Origin: Rhabdothermincola salaria
Lineage (GTDB): Bacteria > Actinomycetota > Acidimicrobiia > Acidimicrobiales > Acidimicrobilacustridaceae
Direction of reading: 5' to 3'
DNA length: 64,000 nucleotides
Assembly (NCBI RefSeq): GCF_021246445.1
Contig: NZ_JAJQXW010000001.1
Location: 682,001 to 746,000, forward strand
Both the position numbers and the translations under genes were made by a program. Positions 41,916 through 50,954 of this stretch are shown here, one piece after another. The notes beneath the pieces are model-generated. The model worked only from the letters and a program-made list of their open reading frames with translations. It made no database searches and was not told where the DNA came from. Every line of letters begins with the position of its first letter. Position 1 is the first letter of the stretch.

Positions 41916-43463
41916 TCAGCGTCCGCCGTGGTGGCCGCCGGCAGCGTCGGGCTCGAAGGCCGGGATGATGAGGTTGTCGGGGTCGGCCACCGGGATGGCG
42001 TGGGGTCGGCCGGCGGTGTGGCGGGGGAGCAGGGGGTAGAGCACGAACTGGACCACGCACAGCCCGGCGGTCAGCCACATGGTGGCGCCCAGGCCGTCGA
42101 GGTAGGAGGCCTCGGTGTCGACGTCGCCGACCACCCCGAAGAAGACGATCCCGTAGACCGCGATGCCGACGGCACTGGCCAACTGCAACACGGTGGACTG
42201 CACCCCCGACGCGCTGCCGGCGCTCACCTCGGGCACGTCGGCGAGGGTGATGGCGACGGTGGCGGAGATCGAGATGCCCAGGGCGAAGCCCAACAGCACC
42301 AGCCCCGGGACCAGGTGGAACGGTTCGAGGACGTCCGAGCCGAAGCTGAGGGTGACGAGCACCACCACGGCGGCCACCGCCGTGAGCACCGCCCCGACGG
42401 CGATGGTGGTGCGGCCCATGGTGCGCAGGAGGGGAGCGGCGGCCAGGGAGCCGAACATGTTGGCGAAGGGGATGGGGGCGGTGAGGGCGGCGGCCTCGAG
42501 GGCGCTGCGATCGAAGCCGTACTGGATGGTGAGGGTCACGAACACGACCACGGCGAACGACAGCAGCCCGGTCACCACGCCGATGACGTTGCCCACCCGG
42601 AAGCTGCGCAGACCGAACAGCGCCGGGTCGACCAACGGTTCGGCCCCCCGGCGCACGAGCCGTCGCTCGACGGCGACGAAGGCGGCCAGCGCCGGCAGCG
42701 CGGCGACGAGCAGGCCGAGGAGCCAGAGCGGCCACCCGGCCGACTGGCCCTGGATGAGGGGGAACAGCACCAGGAGGCTGGCGACCGCCAGCACGACGGA
42801 TCCGACGACGTCGACCCGACCGCCGACGCGGACGGGGTCCGGCGGCAGCAACCGGCTGGCCAACGGCCAGGTGACGAACCCGAGGGGCAGGAAGGCGAGG
42901 AACGCCCACCGCCAGCCCCAGCCCAGGACGTCGCTGCTGATCAGGGCGCCGGAGACCAGTTGGCCGACCATGAACGCGCTGGCGGCCACGGTCATGAACA
43001 CGGCGAAGGCGCGCGTCCTCGTGTCGCCCACGAAGGTGCGCTGGATCACGGCGAGGAGCTGCGGGGAGGCGATGCCCCCGGCGATCCCCTGGACGAGCCG
43101 TGCGAGCAGGACCACCGCGATGTTGGGGGCGACGGCCCCGAGCACGGTGGCGCCGACGAAGAGCCCGAAGCCGATCAACAGCAGGCGCCTGGTGCCGAAG
43201 AGGTCGCCGAGGCGGCCACCGAGCACCAGGACCAGAGCGAACCCGAGCTGGAACAGTGCGGCGAACCACTGGATCTCGCCATCGGAGGCGTCCAGACCCT
43301 CCTGCACGGCCGGCAGGGCGATGCCCGCCGCGCCCATGGCGATGATCAGGGCGAACTGCAAGGCCACGACCACGAGGAAGGCTCGATGGCGCAAGGAGCT
43401 TCCGGTGTCCGTGGGTGCCGGCGGCACGACGATCGGATCGGTTGTCACCGTGGCATCCCCCAT
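41916..43463 (-). CDS. MFS transporter, DHA2 (14-helix) type
   Basis: A 515-residue drug:proton antiporter-like protein. Motif A between helices 2 and 3 reads LGGRLGDLFGTRR, motif C-like sequence is present near AVFMTVAASAFMVGQLVSGA, and ARLVQGIAGGIASPQLLAVI is the usual helix-4 motif B. About fourteen hydrophobic segments fit the EmrB/QacA group. Histidine-rich C-terminus (AGGHHGGR). Start ATG 43463 precedes VVVALQFALIIAM. It diverges from a DrrAB-type exporter, so the region is an efflux cluster. Substrates unknown. Confidence 0.88.
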   Translation of the reverse strand: MGDATVTTDPIVVPPAPTDTGSSLRHRAFLVVVALQFALIIAMGAAGIALPAVQEGLDASDGEIQWFAALFQLGFALVLVLGGRLGDLFGTRRLLLIGFGLFVGATVLGAVAPNIAVVLLARLVQGIAGGIASPQLLAVIQRTFVGDTRTRAFAVFMTVAASAFMVGQLVSGALISSDVLGWGWRWAFLAFLPLGFVTWPLASRLLPPDPVRVGGRVDVVGSVVLAVASLLVLFPLIQGQSAGWPLWLLGLLVAALPALAAFVAVERRLVRRGAEPLVDPALFGLRSFRVGNVIGVVTGLLSFAVVVFVTLTIQYGFDRSALEAAALTAPIPFANMFGSLAAAPLLRTMGRTTIAVGAVLTAVAAVVVLVTLSFGSDVLEPFHLVPGLVLLGFALGISISATVAITLADVPEVSAGSASGVQSTVLQLASAVGIAVYGIVFFGVVGDVDTEASYLDGLGATMWLTAGLCVVQFVLYPLLPRHTAGRPHAIPVADPDNLIIPAFEPDAAGGHHGGR

Positions 43464-43643
43464 GAGCCGCACCCCGCTCCCGGAGCACCGCACTCTCTCT
43501 AGCGCCTCCCCGCGTGCGGCGTCGAACGGAGGAGCCGCGACCCCGGGCGGGAGCCACGCCGCGGGAGGTACCGTCTCGATCCGGAGCGCCGCCCCGCCGG
43601 CGCGACGGACCATGGACCACGAGACGGCGGACGGGTCGGTGAC

Positions 43644-44615
43644 GTGACCGAGACGATGATCAGGACCCGGGGTCTGCGCAAGACCTACGGCGACGTCGTG
43701 GCCCTCGACGGCCTCGACCTCGACGTGCCCAAGGGCACGGTGCTCGGTCTGCTCGGACCGAACGGGGCCGGCAAGACGACGTGCGTCCGGGTCCTCGCCA
43801 CGCTGTTGACGCCCGACGGGGGCACCGCCGAGATGGCGGGGATCGACGTGGTCGCCCATCCCGACGCGGTGCGGGCCCGGCTCGGTCTGTCCGGCCAGTA
43901 CGCCGCCGTCGACGAGTACCTGACCGGCTTCGAGAACCTGGTGATGGTGGGCCGCCTCTACGGCTTCCCGAGGGCCCGGGCCCGGAGCCGGGCCCGCGAG
44001 CTGCTCCAGCGGTTCGCCCTCAGCGACGCCGCCGACCGACCGTCGAAGACCTACTCGGGGGGTATGCGCCGCCGCCTCGACCTGGCCGGCGCCCTGGTGG
44101 CCGAGCCCGACGTTTTGATCCTCGACGAGCCCACCACCGGCCTCGACCCCCGCTCCCGCCTCGAGATGTGGGACGTGATCCGCGAACTGGTCGCCGGTGG
44201 GGCCACGTTGCTGTTGACCACCCAGTACCTCGAGGAGGCTGACCTGCTGGCCGACGAGATCGTGGTGATCGACCACGGCCACGCCATCGCCCGGGGGACG
44301 GCCGACGAGCTCAAGCGCCAGATCGGGGGTGAGCGCGTCGAGCTCGTCGTCCGCGACCAGGCCCGGCTGGCCGAGGCGAGTGCCGTGCTCGCCACCGTCG
44401 GCGACAGCGACGTGCAGACCGACACGGTCACCCGCACGCTCACCGCACCCGCGCCCGACGGCGCCCAGACGTTGATGGAGGTGCTGCGCCGACTCGACGC
44501 CCTCCAGATCGTCCTCGACGACGTCGGGCTGCGCCGACCCAGCCTCGACGACGTGTTCCTGACCCTCACCGGGCACGACACCCAGGACCCGAGCAGCACG
44601 GAGGTCGCCCCGTGA
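43644..44615 (+). CDS. DrrA-type ABC exporter ATPase
   Basis: A 323-residue ATPase of the daunorubicin-resistance type. Walker A LGLLGPNGAGKTTCVRVLAT, GQYAAVDEYLTGFENLVMVG, signature YSGGMRRRLDLAGALV, Walker B LILDEPTTGLDPRSR and LLTTQYLEEADLLAD are all typical, followed by the DrrA C-terminal assembly domain ending SLDDVFLTLTG. It energises export by the coupled permease (GTGA overlap at 44612). GTG 43644 is the first start. Exports an unknown lipophilic compound. Confidence 0.93.
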   Translation: MTETMIRTRGLRKTYGDVVALDGLDLDVPKGTVLGLLGPNGAGKTTCVRVLATLLTPDGGTAEMAGIDVVAHPDAVRARLGLSGQYAAVDEYLTGFENLVMVGRLYGFPRARARSRARELLQRFALSDAADRPSKTYSGGMRRRLDLAGALVAEPDVLILDEPTTGLDPRSRLEMWDVIRELVAGGATLLLTTQYLEEADLLADEIVVIDHGHAIARGTADELKRQIGGERVELVVRDQARLAEASAVLATVGDSDVQTDTVTRTLTAPAPDGAQTLMEVLRRLDALQIVLDDVGLRRPSLDDVFLTLTGHDTQDPSSTEVAP

Positions 44616-45415
44616 GCTCGGCCCGCCGCGTCCTGGTCGACGGGTCGATCATCGCCAACCGCAACCTGATCAAGCTGAAGCGGGTCCCCGAGGTCCTCGT
44701 CTTCGTCCTGATCTCGCCGATCATGTTCGTGCTGCTCTTCGCCTACGTCTTCGGCGGGGCGATCGATCCCGGCGGCGAGGTGAGCTACCGGGAGTTCCTC
44801 ATCGGCGGGATCTTCGCCCAGACCGTCGTGTTCGGGGCCACCTTCACCGGGGCCGGCCTGGCCGAGGACATGCAGAAGGGGATCATCGACCGCTTCCGAT
44901 CGTTGCCGATGTCGCGATCCGCCGTCCTGGTCGGGCGCACCGCGTCGGACATCGCCTACAACCTGCTGTCCATCATCATCATGTCTCTCACCGGCCTCAT
45001 CATCGGCTGGCGCATCCACAACTCCCTGCTCGAAGCCCTGGGGGCGTTCGTGCTGCTCCTGGTGTTCGCCTACGCCTTCAGCTGGATCATGGCCTACGTC
45101 GGCCTCCTCGTCCCCAGCGTCGAGGTCATCAACAACGCCAGCTTCATCGTGATCATGCCGCTGACGTTCATCTCCAACGCCTTCGTCCCCATCGAGACCT
45201 TCCCGACGCCCCTGCAGTACTTCGCCGACTGGAACCCCGTCTCGGCGGTCACCCAGGCCACCCGGGAGCTCTTCGGCAACACCGACCCGTCGGTACCGAT
45301 CTCCGACGCCTGGTCCATGCAGAACCCGGTCGCCTACACCCTGATCTGGGTGGCCATCATCCTGGCGGTCTTCGTGCCGCTCTCGATCCGCCAGTTCCAG
45401 CGCACGTCACGCTGA
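44612..45415 (+). CDS. DrrB-type ABC-2 permease
   Basis: A 267-residue permease with six helices, start GTG overlapping the DrrA stop. RNLIKLKRVPEVLVFVLISP is the typical amphipathic start, followed by FVLLFAYVFGGAI, the conserved GAGLAEDMQKGIIDRFRSLP loop and the final NTDPSVPISDAWSMQNPVAY region with a last helix. It forms the channel of the DrrAB exporter, probably as a dimer. Confidence 0.93.
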   Translation: MSSARRVLVDGSIIANRNLIKLKRVPEVLVFVLISPIMFVLLFAYVFGGAIDPGGEVSYREFLIGGIFAQTVVFGATFTGAGLAEDMQKGIIDRFRSLPMSRSAVLVGRTASDIAYNLLSIIIMSLTGLIIGWRIHNSLLEALGAFVLLLVFAYAFSWIMAYVGLLVPSVEVINNASFIVIMPLTFISNAFVPIETFPTPLQYFADWNPVSAVTQATRELFGNTDPSVPISDAWSMQNPVAYTLIWVAIILAVFVPLSIRQFQRTSR

Positions 45416-45533
45416 GGGCCCTGGCGTCGGCGCCGCCGAGCACCACGATCCGCGTCCCGTCGGGCGCCGCGGGACCGGGCGGCGCGCCGGAGTCCGTGTG
45501 GCGAAGGGCCGGGCCTGGCAACATCGAACACCG

Positions 45534-47984
45534 ATGAACGCTGCCGCTCCCGACGCCGACGGGCACGTCGACGCATGGGTCGTCACCTTCTCGGGGCACC
45601 GACCGGACGACGTCGGGCTCCGAGAGGCCCTGTGCACCCTCGGCAACGGGTACTTCGCCACCAGAGGGGCCCTGCCGGAGTCCGCCTCCGACGGCACCCA
45701 CCACCCCGGCACCTACGTGGCCGGGGTGTACAACCGGCTGGTCACCGAGGTCGAGGGCCATCGGGTCGAGAACGAGAGCCTCGTCAACGTCCCCAACTGG
45801 CTGGCGCTGCGGTTCCGGGCCGCCGACGGACCCTGGTTCGGCTGCGACACCTGTGACGTCCTCGATCACCACCTCGAGCTCGAGCTCGACCGCGGGGCGC
45901 TGATCCGGCGGAGCCGGTTGCGAGACGACCAGGGGCGGATCGTCAGCGTCACCCAGCGGCGCTTCGTGAGCATGCGCCACCCGCACCTCGCCGGGCTCGA
46001 GACCACCCTCGTCGCCGAGAACTGGTCCGGTGCGCTCGAGGTGGTCTCGGCCCTCGACGGCACCGTTCGCAACGACGGCGTGGACCGCTACGCGGGGCTC
46101 GACGACCGCCACCTCGTCCCCGTCGGGGAGCACCACCACCCGCCCGACGTGATCTGCCTGGTGGCCGAGACCAGCCAGTCCCGGGTGCGCATCGGCGAGG
46201 CCGCCCGCACGAGGATGCGGCTGGACGGCCAGCGGATCGAGCCCCAGATCCGGTTCCGTTCCCGACCGGGCCACGCCGCGTCGGAGACGACGGTGGCGCT
46301 CGAGGAGGGCCAGGAGCTCACCATCGAGAAGATGGTGGCGTTGTTCACCTCGCGCGACAAGGGCATCACCGAGCCGGCCGAGGAGGCGTGCGACTGGGTC
46401 ACGCACATCGCGGGCGACTTCGACGAGGCCTTCGCCCGCCACCTGGTGAGCTGGCAGCACGTCTGGGGCCGGTTCCGCACCGACCTCGGCGTCGACGGGG
46501 GGCTGGCCCGGGCGCTGCACCTCAACCAGTTCCACATCGCCCAGACGGCGTCGAACAACACCGTCGACCTCGACGTCGGCGTGCCGGCCCGCGGCCTGCA
46601 CGGCGAGGCCTACCGGGGGCACATCTTCTGGGACGAGCTGTTCATCCTGCCCTACCTCAACGTCCGCCTCCCGCAGGTGTCGAGGTCGTTGCTGCGCTAT
46701 CGCTACCGGCGCCTCGAACAGGCCCGCCGGGCCGCTCGCGACGCGGGGTACGCCGGCGCCATGTACCCGTGGCAGAGCGCCAGCAACGGCCGCGAGGAGA
46801 CCCAGACCCGGCACCTCAACCCGGAGTCCGGGAGGTGGCTGCCCGACGCCAGCCATCTGCAACGCCACGTCAACGCCGCCGTCGCCTACAACGTGTGGAA
46901 CTACGTCCAGGCCACCGGCGACGACCAGTTCCTCCGCTTGTACGGCGGGGAGATGATCCTCGAGATCGCCCGGTTCTGGTCGAGCATCGCCACCTACGAC
47001 CACGCGCTCGACCGCTACGAGATCCTCGGGGTGATGGGCCCCGACGAGTACCACGAGGGCTATCCCGACCGCGAAGAACCCGGTCTCGACAACAACGCCT
47101 ACACGAACGTCATGGCGGTGTGGTGCCTGTGCCGGGCCCTCGACGTGTTGGACGCACTCCCGCCGGTCTCGGCGACCGAGCTCCGCGAGCGCCTCCGACT
47201 CACCGGCGAGGAGGTGGCCCGCTGGACCGATCTCACCCGCAAGATGAAGGTCTGCTTCCACGACGGGGTCATCAGCCAGTTCGAGGGCTTCGGCGAGCTC
47301 GAGGAGCTGGACTGGGCCGACTACTGGGACCGCTACGGCGACATCCACCGCCTCGACCGCATCCTCGAAGCCGAGGGCGACACCGCGGACCGCTACAAGC
47401 TCACCAAGCAGGCGGACGTGATGATGCTCTTCTACCTGCTGTCGCCGAACGAGGTCCGCGACCTGCTGGCCCGGCTCGGCTACGACACCGACCCCGGGTT
47501 GCTGGCCCGCTGCCACGCCTACTACGAGGCCCGCACCGCCCACGGCTCCACCCTGAGCCGGGTGGTGAGCGCGTGGAGCAGCGCCCGCCTCGACAGCCAA
47601 CGATCGTGGGGGCTGTTCTGCGAGGCCCTGCACAGCGATCTTGACGACGTACAGGGCGGCACCACGGCCGAAGGCATCCACCTAGGCGCCATGGCCGGTG
47701 CCGTCGACCTGCTCCAGCGGTGCTACACGGGCCTCGAGACGACGGGCGACGCCCTCCGGCTCGCCCCGGCGATCCCGGCGGCGCTGGGGTCCCTCGCGTT
47801 CCCGGTGCGCTACCGCGGCCACCTGGTCCACCTGCACTGCACCCCGACGAGCGCCTCGGTGCGGGTCGATCCCGACGAAGGGGGCCCCATGACCGTCGAG
47901 GTCGCCGGCGAGACCCACGTGCTCGAGCCGGGCCAGGCGGTCGACGTCGAGCTCGACGGGGGCCACCTGCGGCCGATGGCCTGA
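45534..47984 (+). CDS. Glycoside hydrolase family 65 protein (disaccharide phosphorylase or hydrolase)
   Basis: An 816-residue GH65 protein. The N-terminal super-sandwich begins SGHRPDDVGLREALCTLGNG, the catalytic barrel has GHIFWDELFILPYLN, YRYRRLEQARRAARDAGYAG, YPWQSASNGREE, and the general acid Glu in LGVMGPDEYHEGY; RYKLTKQADVMMLFYLL and the phosphate-loop region SVVS-like SRVVSAWSSARLDSQRSWGL follow. Members cleave maltose, trehalose, kojibiose or related sugars with phosphate to give beta-glucose-1-phosphate. The exact sugar is not decidable. ATG 45534 lacks a ribosome site. It stands alone between the DrrAB exporter and the CopB gene. Confidence 0.9.
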   Translation: MNAAAPDADGHVDAWVVTFSGHRPDDVGLREALCTLGNGYFATRGALPESASDGTHHPGTYVAGVYNRLVTEVEGHRVENESLVNVPNWLALRFRAADGPWFGCDTCDVLDHHLELELDRGALIRRSRLRDDQGRIVSVTQRRFVSMRHPHLAGLETTLVAENWSGALEVVSALDGTVRNDGVDRYAGLDDRHLVPVGEHHHPPDVICLVAETSQSRVRIGEAARTRMRLDGQRIEPQIRFRSRPGHAASETTVALEEGQELTIEKMVALFTSRDKGITEPAEEACDWVTHIAGDFDEAFARHLVSWQHVWGRFRTDLGVDGGLARALHLNQFHIAQTASNNTVDLDVGVPARGLHGEAYRGHIFWDELFILPYLNVRLPQVSRSLLRYRYRRLEQARRAARDAGYAGAMYPWQSASNGREETQTRHLNPESGRWLPDASHLQRHVNAAVAYNVWNYVQATGDDQFLRLYGGEMILEIARFWSSIATYDHALDRYEILGVMGPDEYHEGYPDREEPGLDNNAYTNVMAVWCLCRALDVLDALPPVSATELRERLRLTGEEVARWTDLTRKMKVCFHDGVISQFEGFGELEELDWADYWDRYGDIHRLDRILEAEGDTADRYKLTKQADVMMLFYLLSPNEVRDLLARLGYDTDPGLLARCHAYYEARTAHGSTLSRVVSAWSSARLDSQRSWGLFCEALHSDLDDVQGGTTAEGIHLGAMAGAVDLLQRCYTGLETTGDALRLAPAIPAALGSLAFPVRYRGHLVHLHCTPTSASVRVDPDEGGPMTVEVAGETHVLEPGQAVDVELDGGHLRPMA

Positions 47985-48005
47985 TCCCGGCCCCTCGGTT
48001 CGCGC

Positions 48006-48048
48006 CGGCGAGCCCGGCCCTGTCGCGCTGACCGCCCCCGGCTCGCCG
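48006..48048. terminator. Convergent terminator candidate
   Basis: CGGCGAGCC (48006-48014) pairs with GGCTCGCCG (48040-48048) around a 25-base, C-rich loop. It lies between the GH65 stop and the CopB stop, which face each other. Confidence 0.4.
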
Positions 48049-48071
48049 TCCGGGGCCGCCGACCCGGTGGG

Positions 48072-50165
48072 TCACAGCGAGGTCTGGACCCGACGCAGCA
48101 GCTGGGCGTTCAGGGCGACGACGATGGTGGACAGGCTCATGAGGATGGCGCCGACGGCGGGGGAGAGCGTCACCCCCACCCCGGCCAGCACCCCCGCCGC
48201 GAGGGGCAGGGCGACGATGTTGTAGCCGGCCGCCCAGGCCAGGTTCTGCACCATCTTGCGGTACGTCGCCCGGGACAGGCGGATCACGCCCGACACACCC
48301 CGGGGGTCGCTCGAGGCGAGCACGACCCCGGCGGACTCGATCGCCACGTCGGTGCCGGCTCCGATGGCCAGGCCCACGTCGGCCCGGGCCAGCGCCGGGG
48401 CGTCGTTGACCCCGTCGCCCACCATGGCCACCGAGAGGCCTTGGCCCTGCAGTTCGACGACGGCGCCGTCCTTGTCCTCGGGGAGCACCTCGGCGTAGAC
48501 GCGATCGACGCCGAGGTCGGCGGCGACGGCATCGGCCACCTGTTGCGCGTCACCCGTGATCATCACCACCTCCAGACCCTGCTGGCGGAGCTCGGCGACC
48601 GCCTCGCGGGCCTCGGGCCGAACCTCGTCCTCGAGGGCGAAGACCCCGAGGACCTCGTCGCCCGCCAACAGGTGCAGCACGGCCGCACCGCGTGCGGTCC
48701 ACTCGGCCACCGTGGCGTCCAGATCATCGGGGACCTCGGCCCCGGCCTCGCGCAGCAGGGTGGGCCCGCCCACGGCGTAGCGGGTGCCGTCGACGGTCGC
48801 CTCCACGCCCCGTCCGGCGTGGGACCGGAAGTCGGAGGCCTCGGGCACCGACCCGACCTCGGCGGCGCGCTCGGTGATGGCCCGGGCCAGAGGATGCTCG
48901 CTGTCGCGCTCCACCGCCCCGGCGAGGGCCAGCACCTCGTCCTCGGTGCGGCCCCTGGCGGCCGCCACCCCGGTGACGACGTGGGCGCCCTTGGTGAGGG
49001 TGCCGGTCTTGTCGAAGAGGACCGCGTCGATCGAGCGCATGCGCTCGAGGGCCAGGCGGTCCTTGATCAAGATCCCGGAGCGGGCCGAGACCGCGGTGGA
49101 GATGGCGATCACCAGGGGGATCGCCAGCCCGAGGGCGTGAGGGCAGGCGATCACCAGCACGGTGACGGTGCGCACCACGGCGTCGTCGGCGTCGCCCAGC
49201 GCCCACCAGGTGAGGAAGGTGACGACCGCGGTGCCGGTGGCCACGTAGAAGAGGAGGGCGGCGAAGCGGTCGGCCAACACCTGGGCCCGGCTGCTGGAGG
49301 TCTGCGCCTCGGAGACCATGCGTTCGATGCCGGCCAGGGCGGTGTCGTCGCCGACGGCGGTGACGCGCACCCGGAGGGCGGCACCGGTGGCGATGGTGCC
49401 GGCCACCACCCGATCGCCGGGCGCCTTGGTGACGGGTCGGGACTCGCCGGTGATCATCGACTCGTCGACCTCGGCCTCGCCGTCGACGATCTCACCGTCG
49501 ACCGGCACCCGTGCGCCGGAGCGTACGAGCACGACGTCGTCGAGGCGCAGCTCGTCCAGCACCACCGTCTCGGTGCCGCCGTCGTCGAGAAGGCGTTCGG
49601 CGTCGTCGGGGAGCAGCTCGGCCAGGGCGGTGAGGGCGCCGCGAGCCTGGCCGATGGCCTTCATCTCCTGCCAGTGGCCCAGCAACATGATGGTGACGAG
49701 GGCGGCCAGCTCCCACCAGAAGTCGAGGTCGAAGAGCCCGACGCTGGTGGCCATCGAGGCCACGTAGGCGACGGTGATGGCCATGCCGATGAGCAGCATC
49801 ATGCCGGGCTGTCGGTCGCGGATCTCGCGCCCGGCGCCCACCAGGAACGGCCAGCCGCCCCAGAAGAACACCACCGAGCCGAGCGTCGGCCCCACCCACG
49901 ACAGGCCGGGGAAGGACAGCTCGTAGCCGAACCAGTCCATCACCATCTGGCTGGTCACCACGAGGGGTGCGGTGAGCACCAGCGAGACCCAGAACCGTCG
50001 GCGGAACATCTCCGGGTCGTGCCCGGCGTGCTTGTCGTGCCCGCCGTGCTGGTCGTGGCCGCCGTGCCCGCGCTGCTCGTCCTGCGAGCGGTGAGCGGCG
50101 GACGGCGCCTCGTCGGCGTGCCCGGTCTCGTCGACGGCGTCCCCGACCTCTGCGCTGTGGTCCAT
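48072..50165 (-). CDS. copB: Copper-type P1B ATPase, CopB-like
   Basis: A 697-residue P-type ATPase. The N-terminal 50 residues are histidine-rich (HGGHDQHGGHDKHAGH) with no HMA domain. Membrane helices follow, with the ion motif CPH (VLVIACPHALGLAIPL) of the CopB branch, the phosphorylation site VLFDKTGTLTKG, phosphatase motif ITGES, and AMVGDGVNDAPALARAD. It pumps copper or possibly silver out of the cell. ATG 50165 is preceded by GGGAGGGGA. The divergent neighbour is a GDT1-type metal transporter. Confidence 0.92.
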   Translation of the reverse strand: MDHSAEVGDAVDETGHADEAPSAAHRSQDEQRGHGGHDQHGGHDKHAGHDPEMFRRRFWVSLVLTAPLVVTSQMVMDWFGYELSFPGLSWVGPTLGSVVFFWGGWPFLVGAGREIRDRQPGMMLLIGMAITVAYVASMATSVGLFDLDFWWELAALVTIMLLGHWQEMKAIGQARGALTALAELLPDDAERLLDDGGTETVVLDELRLDDVVLVRSGARVPVDGEIVDGEAEVDESMITGESRPVTKAPGDRVVAGTIATGAALRVRVTAVGDDTALAGIERMVSEAQTSSSRAQVLADRFAALLFYVATGTAVVTFLTWWALGDADDAVVRTVTVLVIACPHALGLAIPLVIAISTAVSARSGILIKDRLALERMRSIDAVLFDKTGTLTKGAHVVTGVAAARGRTEDEVLALAGAVERDSEHPLARAITERAAEVGSVPEASDFRSHAGRGVEATVDGTRYAVGGPTLLREAGAEVPDDLDATVAEWTARGAAVLHLLAGDEVLGVFALEDEVRPEAREAVAELRQQGLEVVMITGDAQQVADAVAADLGVDRVYAEVLPEDKDGAVVELQGQGLSVAMVGDGVNDAPALARADVGLAIGAGTDVAIESAGVVLASSDPRGVSGVIRLSRATYRKMVQNLAWAAGYNIVALPLAAGVLAGVGVTLSPAVGAILMSLSTIVVALNAQLLRRVQTSL

Positions 50166-50321
50166 CGTGGGTCCCCTCCCGGACGGTGGTCCGCCGCACC
50201 CGACCGTAGAGCAGTGCTGCGGCCGCCGTTCGGCCATCGCCGAACCCGGACCCGGCGGGGCGATCGACGGCGTCGGCGGCGTTCGGGGGGCTCGTCTCGG
50301 GAGCACTACCGTCACCCGGCG

Positions 50322-50882
50322 ATGGGACCGATGTGGGCCGCCCTGGGGCTGGTGTTCGTGGCCGAGCTGGGCGACAAGACCCAGCTGGTCGCCATGGGCC
50401 TGGGGGCACGTCACCGGCTGGCTCCCGTGCTCGTCGGGGTGGCCCTGGCCTACGCCGTCACCAACCTGTTGTCGGTCGTCGTCGGCGGGGTCCTCGGCGT
50501 GGCCCTGCCCACCCGCGCCCTCGGCATCGGGGGCGGCGTGCTGTTCCTCGGCTTCGCGGCGTGGAACCTGCGCGACGGCGGTGACGACGACGAGGCCGAG
50601 GCGCTCGCCCGGCCCGGCCACCACGTGGTGGCCTCGGTGGCGCTGGCCATGTTCGTCGCCGAGCTGGGCGACAAGACCATGCTCGCCACCGCCACCCTGG
50701 CGGCCCAGGGCGACCCGGCGCTGGTGTGGATCGGCGCCACCGTCGGCATCATCCTCAGCGGCTTCGTCGGGGTGCTGGTCGGCCGGGCCACGGGCGCGAG
50801 GCTCCCGCAGCGCGCCATCCGCATCGGCTCCTCCGTGCTCTTCGCCGTCTTCGGCGTGGGGCTGATCGCCACCAGCCTCTGA
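50322..50882 (+). CDS. TMEM165/GDT1 family cation transporter
   Basis: A 186-residue membrane protein with two homologous halves, each with the family signature ExGDK(T/S): FVAELGDKTQLVAMGL and FVAELGDKTMLATATL. Six helices are expected. Bacterial relatives export Mn2+ or exchange Ca2+/Mn2+ for protons. The acidic loop GGDDDEAEA lies between the halves. ATG 50322 starts the first helix; a second ATG lies at 50331. It is divergent to copB, with 156 bases between the starts, so both may respond to metal stress. Confidence 0.92.
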   Translation: MGPMWAALGLVFVAELGDKTQLVAMGLGARHRLAPVLVGVALAYAVTNLLSVVVGGVLGVALPTRALGIGGGVLFLGFAAWNLRDGGDDDEAEALARPGHHVVASVALAMFVAELGDKTMLATATLAAQGDPALVWIGATVGIILSGFVGVLVGRATGARLPQRAIRIGSSVLFAVFGVGLIATSL

Positions 50883-50940
50883 ACCCACGGAGCTCTCGGC
50901 GACGCACGTGACGGGGCCCGCCCCGGCGGACGAGACCACC

Positions 50941-50946
50941 TAAGGT
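50941..50946 (+). promoter_or_regulatory. Leaderless -10 box
   Basis: TAAGGT is followed 8 bases later by ATG 50955, with no ribosome-binding site between. This is the same pattern seen before several other genes in the window. Confidence 0.45.
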
Positions 50947-50954
50947 CGGCGACC

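Noticed and set aside
44051-45019. Long minus-strand frame opposite the DrrAB genes
   Set aside because: It is a shadow of two clear exporter genes; the residues are low complexity and no domain is visible.
45357-47681. 774-codon minus-strand frame opposite the GH65 gene
   Set aside because: It mirrors the coding frame of the GH65 protein, shows Val/Gly/His/Leu bias and no family motifs.
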